Shown: positions 52,061-61,088 of the stretch, piece after piece
Numbering within the stretch: position 1 is the stretch's first letter
How the letters are laid out: each line of letters opens with the position of its first letter
Source of the DNA: Anatilimnocola aggregata
GTDB taxonomy: Bacteria; Planctomycetota; Planctomycetia; Pirellulales; Pirellulaceae
Direction of reading: 5' to 3'
Assembly: GCF_007747655.1 (NCBI RefSeq)
Contig: NZ_CP036274.1
Location: 4,588,001 to 4,652,000, forward strand
Length of the DNA stretch: 64,000 nt
Program-made: the position numbers and the translations under genes
Notes under the pieces: model-generated
What the model saw: only the letters and a program-made list of their open reading frames with translations
Databases searched by the model: none
Told to the model about the DNA's origin: nothing

Positions 52061-53941
52061 ATGATCAGGAGCATTCGGTGGATGTTGTTGTCGGCAGCAA
52101 GTTGCGCGCTGCTCGGCTCTGTCGGCTGGTCGCAAGACACGCTGCTCGACGAGCTTTACGGTCGGGGCGTGCATTCCTATAACAGCCGCAATTACACCCG
52201 GGCTCACGGCTTTCTGACCGAAGCCATTAACGGTGGCAGCACAGACCCGCGCGTCTATTACTTCCGCGCTCTGGCTTATAGCAAGTTGGGCCGGCCCGAT
52301 GAAGCTAAAGCTGACTTCGATAAAGGTGCCGCCTTGGAAGTAGCCGCCGGCGACGTCTATCCCATTGGCAAGTCGCTCGAACGCGTCCAAGGTCCCGACC
52401 GGATGGCATTGGAGAGTTACCGTCAAAATGCCCGCCTGATGGCTCGGGCTAATTTGAATAAACGAGAAAACGCTCGCTTTGAAGAAATGAGGCGAAACGA
52501 AGCAGACGTCCTGCGTGGACCCGCGGGGGGCGCGGCAGGAACTGGTCCGGCACCGGCTAGTCCGGCGATGCCAGTTCCGGCAGCGAACGATCCGTTCGGA
52601 GCACCGGCTGACCCATTTGGTGGCACTCCAGCGCCGGCACCAATGCCCGCTCCAGCACCTGCGGCACCTGCCGATCCAGCCGATCCGTTTGGTGGGGCGT
52701 CTGCACCTGCTGCAATGCCTACCCCGACTCCGGCTCCGATGCCAGCTCCGGCACCAGCCGCGCCTGCTGGTCCAGCCGATCCGTTTGGCGCTACTCCAGC
52801 CCCTGCAACGCCTGCACCGATGCCAGCTCCGGCACCAGCCGCGCCTGCTGATCCAGCCGATCCGTTCGGCGCTGCTCCTGCCCCGGCAACGCCTGCACCG
52901 ATGCCAGCTCCGGCACCAGCCGCGCCTGCTGATCCAGCCGATCCGTTCGGCGCTGCTCCTGCCCCTGCACCGATGCCCGCTCCGGCACCAGCCGCGCCTG
53001 CCGATCCAGCCGATCCGTTCGGCGCTGCTCCTGCTCCAGCAACTCCTGCTCCAATGCCTGCTCCTGCACCGATACCCGCTCCTGCACCAGCCGCGCCTGC
53101 TGAACCAGCCGATCCGTTTGGCGCTGGTCCTGCTCCAGCAACGCCCGCACCAATGCCTGCTCCGGCGACTCCTGCCCCGGCACCAGCAGCCGACCCCAAC
53201 GATCCGTTTGGCGCTGCTCCAGCCCCGGTAACTCCAGCACCAATGCCTGCTCCTGCCCCAGCCGCGCCAGCCGATCCAGCCGATCCGTTCGGCGCTGCTC
53301 CTGCTCCAGCAACTCCGGCTCCAATGCCTGCTCCGGCGACTCCTGCCCCGGCACCAGCGGCCGACCCGAACGATCCGTTTGGCGCTGCTCCTGCTCCTGC
53401 TCCTGCAACTCCGGCTCCAATGCCTGCTCCGGCGACTCCTGCCCCGGCACCAGCGGCCGACCCGAACGATCCGTTTGGCGCTGCTCCTGCTCCTGCAACT
53501 CCGGCTCCAATGCCTGCTCCGGCGACTCCAGTTCCAGCGGCCGACCCCAACGATCCGTTTGGCGCTGCTCCCGCTCCAGCAACTCCTGCTCCAATGCCTG
53601 CTCCTGCTCCAATGCCTGCTCCTGCTCCAATGCCTGCTCCGGCGACTCCTGCCCCGGCACCAGCAACCGCCCCCAACGATCCGTTCGGCGCCGCACCGGC
53701 CACAAAGCCCGCTGACGTGAAGGATGATCCTTTCAAAGATGACTCCGTTGTTCCCGCTTCGGCCACTGCGCCTGCTCCAGCAGCTAAGCCCGCCGCGCCG
53801 GCTCCAGCGCCTGTTCCAGCCAGCGATGATCCGTTTGCTGATCCAGCTCCGGCCCCTGCGCCAGCAACGACACCGGCACCGATGCCTGTTCCAGCACCGA
53901 CTCCCGCGCCTGCTCCCGCTCCAGTTGACCCCTTTGGCTAG
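52061..53941 (+). CDS. TPR-containing secreted protein with a long DPFG Pro/Ala repeat
   Basis: 626 residues from the ATG at 52061 (GGAG upstream; earlier frame opening at 51956 is not needed). A signal peptide (IRWMLLSAASCALLGSVGW) is followed by tetratricopeptide-like helices at about 30-110 (HSYNSRNYTRAHGFLTEAIN, RVYYFRALAYSKLGRPDEAK) and a charged helix (ANLNKRENARFEEMRRNEAD). From about residue 165 to the end it is Pro/Ala-rich, with DPFG recurring about fifteen times, separated by runs of PAP, TPAP and PMPAP. The TPR part likely binds a partner; the repeat looks like a flexible spacer or a multi-site peptide ligand. Confidence 0.85.
   Translation: MIRSIRWMLLSAASCALLGSVGWSQDTLLDELYGRGVHSYNSRNYTRAHGFLTEAINGGSTDPRVYYFRALAYSKLGRPDEAKADFDKGAALEVAAGDVYPIGKSLERVQGPDRMALESYRQNARLMARANLNKRENARFEEMRRNEADVLRGPAGGAAGTGPAPASPAMPVPAANDPFGAPADPFGGTPAPAPMPAPAPAAPADPADPFGGASAPAAMPTPTPAPMPAPAPAAPAGPADPFGATPAPATPAPMPAPAPAAPADPADPFGAAPAPATPAPMPAPAPAAPADPADPFGAAPAPAPMPAPAPAAPADPADPFGAAPAPATPAPMPAPAPIPAPAPAAPAEPADPFGAGPAPATPAPMPAPATPAPAPAADPNDPFGAAPAPVTPAPMPAPAPAAPADPADPFGAAPAPATPAPMPAPATPAPAPAADPNDPFGAAPAPAPATPAPMPAPATPAPAPAADPNDPFGAAPAPATPAPMPAPATPVPAADPNDPFGAAPAPATPAPMPAPAPMPAPAPMPAPATPAPAPATAPNDPFGAAPATKPADVKDDPFKDDSVVPASATAPAPAAKPAAPAPAPVPASDDPFADPAPAPAPATTPAPMPVPAPTPAPAPAPVDPFG
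52584..53936 (+). repeat. In-frame Pro/Ala/DPFG repeat array
   Basis: DNA-level direct repeats with units of roughly 50-90 bases encode stretches such as ADPADPFGAAPAPATPAP and ADPNDPFGAAPAP. Units are imperfect and vary in number of PMPAP blocks. It is coding, not a CRISPR array: there are no unique spacers and the repeats are translated without stops. Confidence 0.85.
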
Positions 53942-54042
53942 TCGATCCGACGAATGCTTGATCGTGTCGGTGTAGTGAGTTCAAAGGTCATTACCCACGG
54001 ACCAAGCGTTGTTCGCTGAGTCAGACACACGAGATTGATGAT

Positions 54043-54084
54043 CAGCGCCGCCATCCTGCCTGGGATGACGGCGCTGTTGTTTAC
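54043..54084 (+). terminator. Intrinsic terminator after the DPFG-repeat gene
   Basis: CAGCGCCGCCATCC (54043-54056) pairs with GGATGACGGCGCTG (54063-54076) at 13 of 14 positions around a six-base loop, followed by TTGTTT. It lies 102 bases past the stop. Confidence 0.7.
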
Positions 54085-54129
54085 CCCCGCCCCAATTTCT
54101 CTCCTTTCCGATCGCCAGGGAACACGAGC

Positions 54130-57012
54130 ATGAACTGCTTGCTTCGCCCGCGCGTCTTCTTTACCGCCTGTTGCCTATTGTTGTGCAGCTGGACTGCATC
54201 CTACGCTGCTCCGGCAATCACCAACTTGTCGTTGCGGGGACTGACCGCCGGCAAAGCAGTAACGCTCGCCATCGACGGCAGCGAACTCACCGCCGATGCG
54301 CGCGTCGTTCTGCCGGTGCCCATTGCCTCGCAGTCGGTGAGACCAGGTGCGAAGGCGAACCGATTGGAGATTGAGATCACCGTTGATGCTGCCGCCTCCC
54401 CTGGCATTTATTTGCTGCGGTTAGCAACCAAGAATGGCATTTCGAACCCGCTGGCCATTGGTATCGACCGTTTGCCTCAGGCGGCCTTTAGCGAAGCAAT
54501 CTCCTCGTTGCCAATTGCGCTCACAGGTAGCTTGCCCACTGGCCAGTCGCTGCGCAGTTCGTTCACCGGCAAACGGGGTGAAACGATTTCGCTCGATGTA
54601 GAGGCCCAGCGAATTGGGGCTGCAATCAAGCCCGTGCTGCGTCTGCTGGACTCCCGTGGAACTCAAATCGCGTACAGCCCTCCGCTTCGCTTGTTGGGTG
54701 GCGATGCCAGGTTGTCAGCCACTCTCCCCGCCGATGGTACCTACTCTGTTGAGTTGCACGATCAATTGTATCGCGGTACCGCACCCAGTCATTTCCGGTT
54801 GAAGGTAGGTGCGTTGCAATTCGCCGATCAAGCTTTGCCAATGGCTGTCGCGCAGGGAAGCAAGGCAACCACTCGCATGCCGGGTAGCGCTGTAGCCGAG
54901 GATATAGCCGTCGATGCTTCTGCCTTTCCAGGTGCGGGAATAATCCAAGTCACGATTCCAGAAAGTGTGCCGCACTTCACCGGCGGTGCGCCTCGCTTGC
55001 TCGTGAGCAACGCAAGTGAAATGGTGGAACCAACTCGAACACCGGGGCAATTGCCGGCTATGTCTGCAGTGCCAGCGGGTGTGAGTGGAGTACTTACGGC
55101 TGGCGGTGAAGAAGATCGGTATACGCTGGCCGTCACGCCGGGGCAAAAGCTGCGGTTGGAAGTATTTGCACAAAGATTCGGCTCGCCCCTTGATGGCGTT
55201 CTCACAGTTTACGGTCAAGCAGGCAATCCACTGAGTACCAGCGACGACCGCGCAGGAACAAGCGACCCGCTGTTAGATTTCACCGTGCCTGCTGGTGTGA
55301 ATCAAATGCAACTTGGCGTGAAGGATATGCAAGATCGTGGTGGCCCGAATTTTGTTTATCGCCTTGAAGCTCGCGATGCAGCGGCTCCCGACTTTTCGCT
55401 AACCTTGTCCACCGATCGATTGAACATCCCCGCGGGTGGCACGCAGGTGCTGCTCGTGCAAGCCACGCGCGCTGGGTATCAAGGCGATATCGACCTGAAG
55501 TTGCACGGACTACCGAGCGGCATTTCCATCCAAGGGAATAAGATTGTCGCCGGAGCATCCATTGCCCTTGTCACTCTTTCAGCTGCCGAAGGTGCCGCCG
55601 GCACGGACGGTCTGTTGCTGGTTAGCGGCACTGCGTCGCAGCTGTCGCAACCCATTTCGCGTTTGGCACTGACCCCGGAAGTGCCAGGCTCCGTTTATCA
55701 GCCTCATTTGCGCCAACAGTTTGCGATTGGCGTCATGAACGCTTCCCCAATTTCCTTCGCCTGGAATGGTGACGCCGCCGATGCACTTGTTCTCGGCGAT
55801 AAGTTGACCGCAAAGTTGGCGATCAAGCGGAGCGGGACTGTCACCGGCAACGTGCGCGTGCGACTCCTCACCACACAGCCCGGGCCGAAGAAAACCGTCA
55901 AAGAAGGAACGCAAGACAAGGTTGTCGACAATGTGAATGCCGCGCTGCGGCTGGATGGTTCGCCAGCGTTCAAGCCCGACCAAACGGAACTCGACGTGAA
56001 CATTCTCGTTCCTTCCGATCTGCCGAAGCAGAACTGGGATCTGGTACTGGTGGCCGATCTACTGGCCACTGACGGCAAAACAGTTACATCGTCAATTGCC
56101 GCCCCCGTTCGCACGCTCGTGCCAGTGGCGCCGTTCGAATTGGAACTCACCGGTGAGTTGACGCTAGAAGGCAAGGCAGGCATGGGCGAGACCGGCAAAC
56201 TGACCGGCAAAATCAATCGCGTTGCTGCGTTCAAGCAACCGGTGGTGGTAACGCTCGAAAACCTGCCAAAGGGTTACGTCGCACCCCAATGGATCGTACC
56301 CGCGGACAAAACCGAGTTTGAATTCCCGCTTACGTTTGCCTTTGGCAGCAAACCAGGACCACTAAAGGACGCCAAGGTCGTGGCCTTAGCCGCTCCGGTC
56401 TCGGTGAACTCGGTACGCAGCAATTCAGTCCCGGTGAACATCAAAGTCGTTGCGGGTGAGAAGCCAGTCGCTGAAGCGCCGCGAGAAGTGTTCGAAGACG
56501 ATGAGAAGTTCATTGCGCTGCTGACCGAAGGTGGTGGTAAAGCGGTGCCGGAGAATCGCGACAAGTTCAGCGGTCAGGTTTGCCTGCGTGTGAATGGCGA
56601 TCAGAAATCCAACGCCAAACTGCCGATGCTCGGCCTTAACGTCCGAGAGAATCCCGGTCCTGGCGAAATTCGATACATTCGTTTTGCCTGGAAAAAACAG
56701 GGTGGTAATACCATCTGCTTACAACTGAATCACAACGGTGCCTGGGGTCCCGGCGGCAGTGGTCGCGAAGGTGCGAAGTTTCGCTATCATGCCGGTCCCG
56801 GCGGCGAGTGCTTCGGCGGTTCGCTCGCTATTGACGACAAGGTGCCGGCCAAGTTCGAACAGGTCACACGCGACCTGTTCGCAGACTTTGGCGAATTCAC
56901 ACTTACTGGAATGGGTTTCGCGGCAGTTGACGGACAGGCGGCACTATTCGACCATATCTACCTGGGACGCTCGCTGGCCGATTTTGATTTGTTGATCGAA
57001 TTGCAAAAGTAG
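54130..57012 (+). CDS. Large secreted protein with pre-peptidase C-terminal (PPC)-like beta domains
   Basis: 960 residues with a signal peptide (FFTACCLLLCSWTASYAAP). It is built of repeated beta-sandwich units. Around residues 115-235 and 305-430 are PPC-like domains (SLDVEAQRIGAAIKPVLRLL, PADGTYSVELHDQLYRG; RYTLAVTPGQKLRLEVFAQR, DPLLDFTVPAGVNQMQLGVK). Later parts resemble Ig-like folds (VVVTLENLPKGYVAPQW). The last 170 residues form another domain (GGNTICLQLNHNGAWGPGGS, AALFDHIYLGRSLADFDLLI). No catalytic motif is evident, so it is more likely structural or binding than enzymatic. It begins 54 bases after the preceding terminator. Confidence 0.8.
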   Translation: MNCLLRPRVFFTACCLLLCSWTASYAAPAITNLSLRGLTAGKAVTLAIDGSELTADARVVLPVPIASQSVRPGAKANRLEIEITVDAAASPGIYLLRLATKNGISNPLAIGIDRLPQAAFSEAISSLPIALTGSLPTGQSLRSSFTGKRGETISLDVEAQRIGAAIKPVLRLLDSRGTQIAYSPPLRLLGGDARLSATLPADGTYSVELHDQLYRGTAPSHFRLKVGALQFADQALPMAVAQGSKATTRMPGSAVAEDIAVDASAFPGAGIIQVTIPESVPHFTGGAPRLLVSNASEMVEPTRTPGQLPAMSAVPAGVSGVLTAGGEEDRYTLAVTPGQKLRLEVFAQRFGSPLDGVLTVYGQAGNPLSTSDDRAGTSDPLLDFTVPAGVNQMQLGVKDMQDRGGPNFVYRLEARDAAAPDFSLTLSTDRLNIPAGGTQVLLVQATRAGYQGDIDLKLHGLPSGISIQGNKIVAGASIALVTLSAAEGAAGTDGLLLVSGTASQLSQPISRLALTPEVPGSVYQPHLRQQFAIGVMNASPISFAWNGDAADALVLGDKLTAKLAIKRSGTVTGNVRVRLLTTQPGPKKTVKEGTQDKVVDNVNAALRLDGSPAFKPDQTELDVNILVPSDLPKQNWDLVLVADLLATDGKTVTSSIAAPVRTLVPVAPFELELTGELTLEGKAGMGETGKLTGKINRVAAFKQPVVVTLENLPKGYVAPQWIVPADKTEFEFPLTFAFGSKPGPLKDAKVVALAAPVSVNSVRSNSVPVNIKVVAGEKPVAEAPREVFEDDEKFIALLTEGGGKAVPENRDKFSGQVCLRVNGDQKSNAKLPMLGLNVRENPGPGEIRYIRFAWKKQGGNTICLQLNHNGAWGPGGSGREGAKFRYHAGPGGECFGGSLAIDDKVPAKFEQVTRDLFADFGEFTLTGMGFAAVDGQAALFDHIYLGRSLADFDLLIELQK

Positions 57013-57058
57013 GCGGCGCGCTTAGGTTAGCTATCTCCATCGCCAGGATGCAGACGCC

Positions 57059-58357
57059 ATGAGCGGCACTGTGGTTTGTCCTGCCTGCAAGCATTCGTTT
57101 CCTAAGCCGGGGATTCAACCCGGTGCCGTCATTCGCTGCGAACGCTGCTTTCAACCGTTCTTACCGAAATCGATTCAAGCGAGTACTCCAACACCGGAAC
57201 CTCAGCAATCGCAACTGGTGCTCACGCCCTTAGCGCCTCTGCAGCCGCTGCAACCCTTATCTCCATTTGCTCCCGCTCCCACGTTGCTGTCTCAACCCGG
57301 CTATCGTGAGCCCCCGCAACCTGTGGTCGCGAAGTCCAGTCGAGCGCCGATCATTTTGGGTTGCCTGGCGTTGTCGCTGGTCTTGCTCGTTTTTTGTGGT
57401 GGAACTGGAGTGCTGGCGTATCGGTTTGCAGGCAACCTCATTGCCAAGGTAGAGCATGAGTCAGGTCCCGGGCGGAACATCAAGGTCAACACGATCCCAG
57501 TACCTGAGTCTGAAGCGCGCAAGATGGCAAAAGAGCGGATGAATGGCACTGGTGCCCGGCCCGCAGATTTTATTGCTCCGCCCAAACAGAAAATCCCTCA
57601 ACCCGAAAATGTGAAACCGTACGAAGGCGTTCGTCCGCAACTTGCACCACCACCGTATCCTCAAGTCCCTGAATTTGGCCGCCCGGATTTGATGCCACCA
57701 TCACCAGTGAGACCACCATTCACCCGCCCGAACCCAGCGGTGCGCCCTGTGCCTCGCCAGCCCCAGACCGACTCCGAGAAGCTCGATCAAATTCTTGCCC
57801 AACTGAATGATCCAGCGAGCGGTCGACCCGCTTGGTTTTCTCTCACTGATTTGAATCGCCTGCCGGTCATGGAAGAGCGGCGCGCAGAAGTCTCTGCTGT
57901 GCTGAATCAGCAGTTGCGCTCAAGTGACCCAAGTTCCCAGCGGGCTGCAGCGGAAGCCGTTCGCAAATGGGGTACGGAAGATAACATTCCGGTACTGCTC
58001 GAACTCCTGAACTCGCCCGGTCCAACATCGAACCGCGAGGTCATTCAGGCACTCGTCGAACTCAGTCCAACGAAGGAAACGGCGGCAGCCCTAATCGCCA
58101 AATTCGACAACTTCAGCAATCGCTCAGCGATTCAATCGGCACTGGTCAAACTGGGGCCTGTTGCCGAAGAACCGGTGATCGCTCGCCTGGAGAACGCCAA
58201 GAGCATTCCAGAACGAATGTCGCTCATTCAATTGCTGGGAAATATCGGGGAGGAAGCTTCTGTCGAACTGCTCGAGAGGATGGCAAATGGCAACGATTTC
58301 CTGATGAAGTCAACTGCCAAGAATTCCCTGGACCGGATCAAAGCGCGAATGAAGTAA
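57059..58357 (+). CDS. Membrane-anchored zinc-ribbon / HEAT-repeat protein
   Basis: 432 residues. The N-terminus is a zinc ribbon with CPAC at 8-11 and CERC at 29-32. A Gln/Pro/Leu linker leads to a membrane helix near 100-122 (IILGCLALSLVLLVFCGGTG). The outer part is Pro-rich (about 140-235) then HEAT-like repeats (EERRAEVSAVLNQQLRSSDP, AAAEAVRKWGTEDNIPVLL, EVIQALVELSPTKETAAALI, SLIQLLGNIGEEASVELLER). The ribbon lies inside the cell and the HEAT domain outside. The architecture is a planctomycete type with unknown role. It follows the PPC protein by 46 bases, probably one operon. Confidence 0.83.
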   Translation: MSGTVVCPACKHSFPKPGIQPGAVIRCERCFQPFLPKSIQASTPTPEPQQSQLVLTPLAPLQPLQPLSPFAPAPTLLSQPGYREPPQPVVAKSSRAPIILGCLALSLVLLVFCGGTGVLAYRFAGNLIAKVEHESGPGRNIKVNTIPVPESEARKMAKERMNGTGARPADFIAPPKQKIPQPENVKPYEGVRPQLAPPPYPQVPEFGRPDLMPPSPVRPPFTRPNPAVRPVPRQPQTDSEKLDQILAQLNDPASGRPAWFSLTDLNRLPVMEERRAEVSAVLNQQLRSSDPSSQRAAAEAVRKWGTEDNIPVLLELLNSPGPTSNREVIQALVELSPTKETAAALIAKFDNFSNRSAIQSALVKLGPVAEEPVIARLENAKSIPERMSLIQLLGNIGEEASVELLERMANGNDFLMKSTAKNSLDRIKARMK

Positions 58358-58510
58358 CCCTCCGATCGATTCGCAGCGAGGTGGCATTATTCCGGCTGGT
58401 TAAGCTGTAATGCGGCCCTGAACCGGTCTGGGCGAACGACCCGACTCGTCGTAAACTATCCTCTTGCCACCGTCGATAAACTGGAAACTTCCAGTCGATG
58501 GACAACCCCC

Positions 58511-58592
58511 GGAGGGTAAGCGAATGGCTAGCGGTCACACTGGAAATGTGATGCCGGGCAACCGGTTGCGAGTTCGAATCTCGTGCCCTCCG
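58511..58592 (+). tRNA. tRNA-Ser, anticodon GGA
   Basis: The acceptor stem GGAGGGT pairs with GCCCTCC (58585-58591), discriminator G at 58592. The anticodon arm is TCACA-CTGGAAA-TGTGA with anticodon GGA (serine, UCC codons). The long variable arm (about 58551-58567, GCCGGGCAACCGGTT) is the class II mark of tRNA-Ser. The T arm is GCGAG-TTCGAAT-CTCGT. CCA is not encoded. The gene is the likely integration site of the mobile element immediately to its right. Confidence 0.93.
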
Positions 58593-58604
58593 CTCTTGTA
58601 AACT

Positions 58605-58638
58605 ACGCCCCCGCCTAGAGTTGCGGGGGCGTTTTCTT
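58605..58638 (+). terminator. Intrinsic terminator after tRNA-Ser
   Basis: ACGCCCCCGC (58605-58614) pairs fully with GCGGGGGCGT (58623-58632) around CTAGAGTT, followed by TTTTCTT. Very GC-rich stem with a T-run: a strong rho-independent terminator 13 bases past the tRNA. Confidence 0.9.
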
Positions 58639-58749
58639 GCGCCTGCGTACTGGCGAGACGCGATGTTTCAGCGGAATGTAGCCCAAGTGTAGCCATTCTC
58701 GCGCTTACACCTTGGACGTTGGCGAACGTAGAGGGAGATTTCGCCAGTG

Positions 58750-59886
58750 TCACGCCGTTTCCTCGCTATCCAACATCTGGTCGAATTTGCCGGCCGCCTC
58801 CAGCTGTAACGAAGGGAGCACGTGGCTGTACGTGTCCATCGTCACGGAAATCTGCGAATGCCCCAGTCGCTCCTGGACAACCTTCGGATGAACGCCTTGC
58901 GAGAGCAGCAAAGTCGCCGAGGTGTGACGTAGATCGTGAAATCGTATTTCGGGAAGATTCGCGCGCACCAGCAGCGGCTTGAAATGTCGGAAGTGAAAAT
59001 GGCTGCGGCGAAGCGGACCACCGTGGTAATTGCAGAACACGTAGCCACCACCAGCGAATCCTTCTTCGAGCATCCTCGCTTGGTGTTGAACCAGCGCATC
59101 GATTGCCATTCTCGGTAATTCGATCCGCCGCCGGCCACGCGCGGTTTTTGGCTCTGTCAGGGTTAACCTGCCGCGCAGTTCCACCAAAGCGTGCTGGACC
59201 ATGATGGCCTGGCCGGCGAGATTCACGTCGGACCATTGAAGTCCGAAGAGTTCCCCGAGCCGCATGCCGGTGGTAACACCCAGGACAAAAATAGCCTCAT
59301 ACCGATCCCCTTGGGCCGCGGTAAGCAACGTCTTCACTTGTTCCACCGTGTATGGACTGATCGACTTCTTCTCAACCTTCGGACGGTCGACGTCAGAGCA
59401 CGTATTGAATGGGATCAGTCGCCATTTAACGGCCTGTCGAAGTGCGCGATGAAGGACGGCATGCGTTAGGCGAATGGTGTCCGGACTTTTCCCAGCTTGC
59501 TCCAGAGTCGAATAGAGTCCGTGGATATTGAGCCCGGTGAGACGTGCCAATTGCAGCCCTCCGAGGTAGGGTTTGATGTGCAGGTTCACGGCTCGCTCGT
59601 AGTTATCAAATGTCGTCATCCTCACTCGCGGTTTGGCGCCATCCTTCAGCCACCGATCGAGATACTCTCCGACCTTGATCCGCTGCGGCTCGATATCCGA
59701 CAAGTGTGTGATCTCGCGTGACAACTTGCCGAGCTTCTCTTGAACCTTTTGCTTCGTATCGCCAAACAGTGTTCGCCGTTTACGTTTGCCGTCGTTGTTG
59801 TAGCCCACGCTGATCGTAGCACACCAAGTCCCGTCGGCCCGCTGATAGATCGATCCCTCACCACGTCCACGGCGTTTTCGCGACAT
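58750..59886 (-). CDS. Tyrosine recombinase (phage-type integrase)
   Basis: 378 residues, normal for this family. The N-terminal arm-binding domain (RGRGEGSIYQRADGTWCATI) is followed by the SAM-like core-binding domain (about 65-160) and the catalytic domain with TTGMRLGELFGLQWSDV (Arg), RFHDLRHTSATLLLSQGVHP (His-x-x-Arg), LGHSQISVTMDTYSHV (His and Tyr nucleophile). It catalyses site-specific integration and excision, here at the neighbouring tRNA-Ser. Its ATG directly follows the stop codon of the gene upstream, so the pair is co-transcribed. Confidence 0.95.
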   Translation of the reverse strand: MSRKRRGRGEGSIYQRADGTWCATISVGYNNDGKRKRRTLFGDTKQKVQEKLGKLSREITHLSDIEPQRIKVGEYLDRWLKDGAKPRVRMTTFDNYERAVNLHIKPYLGGLQLARLTGLNIHGLYSTLEQAGKSPDTIRLTHAVLHRALRQAVKWRLIPFNTCSDVDRPKVEKKSISPYTVEQVKTLLTAAQGDRYEAIFVLGVTTGMRLGELFGLQWSDVNLAGQAIMVQHALVELRGRLTLTEPKTARGRRRIELPRMAIDALVQHQARMLEEGFAGGGYVFCNYHGGPLRRSHFHFRHFKPLLVRANLPEIRFHDLRHTSATLLLSQGVHPKVVQERLGHSQISVTMDTYSHVLPSLQLEAAGKFDQMLDSEETA

Positions 59887-60948
59887 CTACTTTTTCTCCT
59901 TGAATTCCTGTAACCAGTTTTCAACGGTTGATAGTTGGGATCCCACACGCTTGGCAATCTGCTTGGCGGTCAAACCCTGCTCCGCAAATTTCACGCATTG
60001 ATCTCGGCGGAGACGGTGCGCTTTCTGCTTGCAGGCAGAGCTACAGAGAGTGCGTGTGGTGCGAGCAACCTGGGGCGACACTTCGAATGACTTGCCGCAA
60101 ACCTCGCAGGAGCGGTATTTCTTGTTTTCCAGGACCGCCAGCGCGAACTGCAGCCAGATTGCATCGCGAAGTGACTTGGGAACGATTGCCAGCTTCCGTC
60201 GGTATCTGCTTTCATGAGGAAAGAGAAGAATTCCAGACGTGTTAGCCGTTAGATCGCTCAGTACATCAGTTAGCGCGTGTTCTGCCGCGGCGGCGAGTGT
60301 GAGTTTTGCACTCGCCTCTTGCGTAAAGGTTCTTACACGGGCCAATGCTTTTCCGTCTTCGTCGACCACATTTATCGTTCGAAGCTTTCCGTTCCAACCG
60401 AATTGCGCGAACTTCTCGATCCCACTTCGATTGGAATTTCTTAAGGAGTCCCACAATCCAATCAGTGCTCGCAACTTGTGAATCTCTTCTCGCCAGTACC
60501 CGAGACTGTCTCCAAAGACGGCCCCGCGCATTACCCAATGTTTGATTGTCGTTTTCGCCTCAGTCATGCCAGCGAAAAGCGCTTCTTCGTAGTAACGCGA
60601 TAATCGGACGTCCGACGTTGGCTTCAGCATGCGTTCCTCTTTATCCTGAGGCACAAATAAGCGGCCGCCTGTCAGGGCACCATAACGGTTGGCAAATTGT
60701 TGAATCGCCTCGGGTGATGGATCTAACGCGGCGAGTTCACGAAACAGGCCACTCGAATCCAATGGTTGGTACTTGATGGACTTAGTATTCAAGCCAAGAA
60801 AACTCATGCGGAAGTCGTTAGACACCAAAACACGATCGCTTTTTCGTTCGACGCTCCACGAATCGGACACCGGTCGAAGATCTCGCCATTGAAATCCATC
60901 GGGCGGCAGGGGCCACTGAAACGAGACAACTGCGGAAGTGATCAACAT
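59887..60948 (-). CDS. Hypothetical protein with C-terminal zinc finger and HTH
   Basis: 353 residues from the ATG at 60948 (a TTG one codon earlier is also in frame). The first ~270 residues resemble no family I recognise (helical, EEALFAGMTEAKTTIKHWVM, RDAIWLQFALAVLENKKYRS). The last 80 hold a CGNR-like zinc finger, with C-x2-C (CEVC) and C-x3-C (CSSAC) spaced by about 16, followed by KAHRLRRDQC, then a helix-turn-helix segment (LTAKQIAKRVGSQLSTVENW). It is probably a DNA-binding regulator of the element. A 10-bp inverted repeat lies just upstream of its start. Confidence 0.7.
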   Translation of the reverse strand: MLITSAVVSFQWPLPPDGFQWRDLRPVSDSWSVERKSDRVLVSNDFRMSFLGLNTKSIKYQPLDSSGLFRELAALDPSPEAIQQFANRYGALTGGRLFVPQDKEERMLKPTSDVRLSRYYEEALFAGMTEAKTTIKHWVMRGAVFGDSLGYWREEIHKLRALIGLWDSLRNSNRSGIEKFAQFGWNGKLRTINVVDEDGKALARVRTFTQEASAKLTLAAAAEHALTDVLSDLTANTSGILLFPHESRYRRKLAIVPKSLRDAIWLQFALAVLENKKYRSCEVCGKSFEVSPQVARTTRTLCSSACKQKAHRLRRDQCVKFAEQGLTAKQIAKRVGSQLSTVENWLQEFKEKK

Positions 60949-60983
60949 CAAAACGCGTCCTGGGAAAATGTAACCGATGTCGT

Positions 60984-61008
60984 AACCGTAACTATGGCAG
61001 TTACGGTT
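60984..61008. promoter_or_regulatory. Operator-like inverted repeat between divergent element genes
   Basis: AACCGTAACT (60984-60993) and AGTTACGGTT (60999-61008) form a perfect 10-bp inverted repeat with a 5-base centre. Related half-sites (GTAACCG near 60970 and TTACGGTTACGG near 61036) flank it. The position between the zinc-finger gene and the excisionase-like gene fits a repressor site controlling both. Confidence 0.65.
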
Positions 61009-61088
61009 TGAACGGTCAATGTAGCCGCGATACCATTACTCGCATGATTACGGTTACGGACGATCAAGTACCAAATAGGAGAGAACAA

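Noticed and set aside
52423-53766. Minus-strand frame of 447 codons rich in Gly/Ala opposite the DPFG repeat gene
   Set aside because: Reverse reading of the low-complexity repeat; the plus frame has a signal peptide, TPR region, ribosome-binding site and terminator.
52584-53936. Possible CRISPR array
   Set aside because: Repeats are in frame, imperfect, of variable unit length and lack unique spacers; no cas genes nearby.
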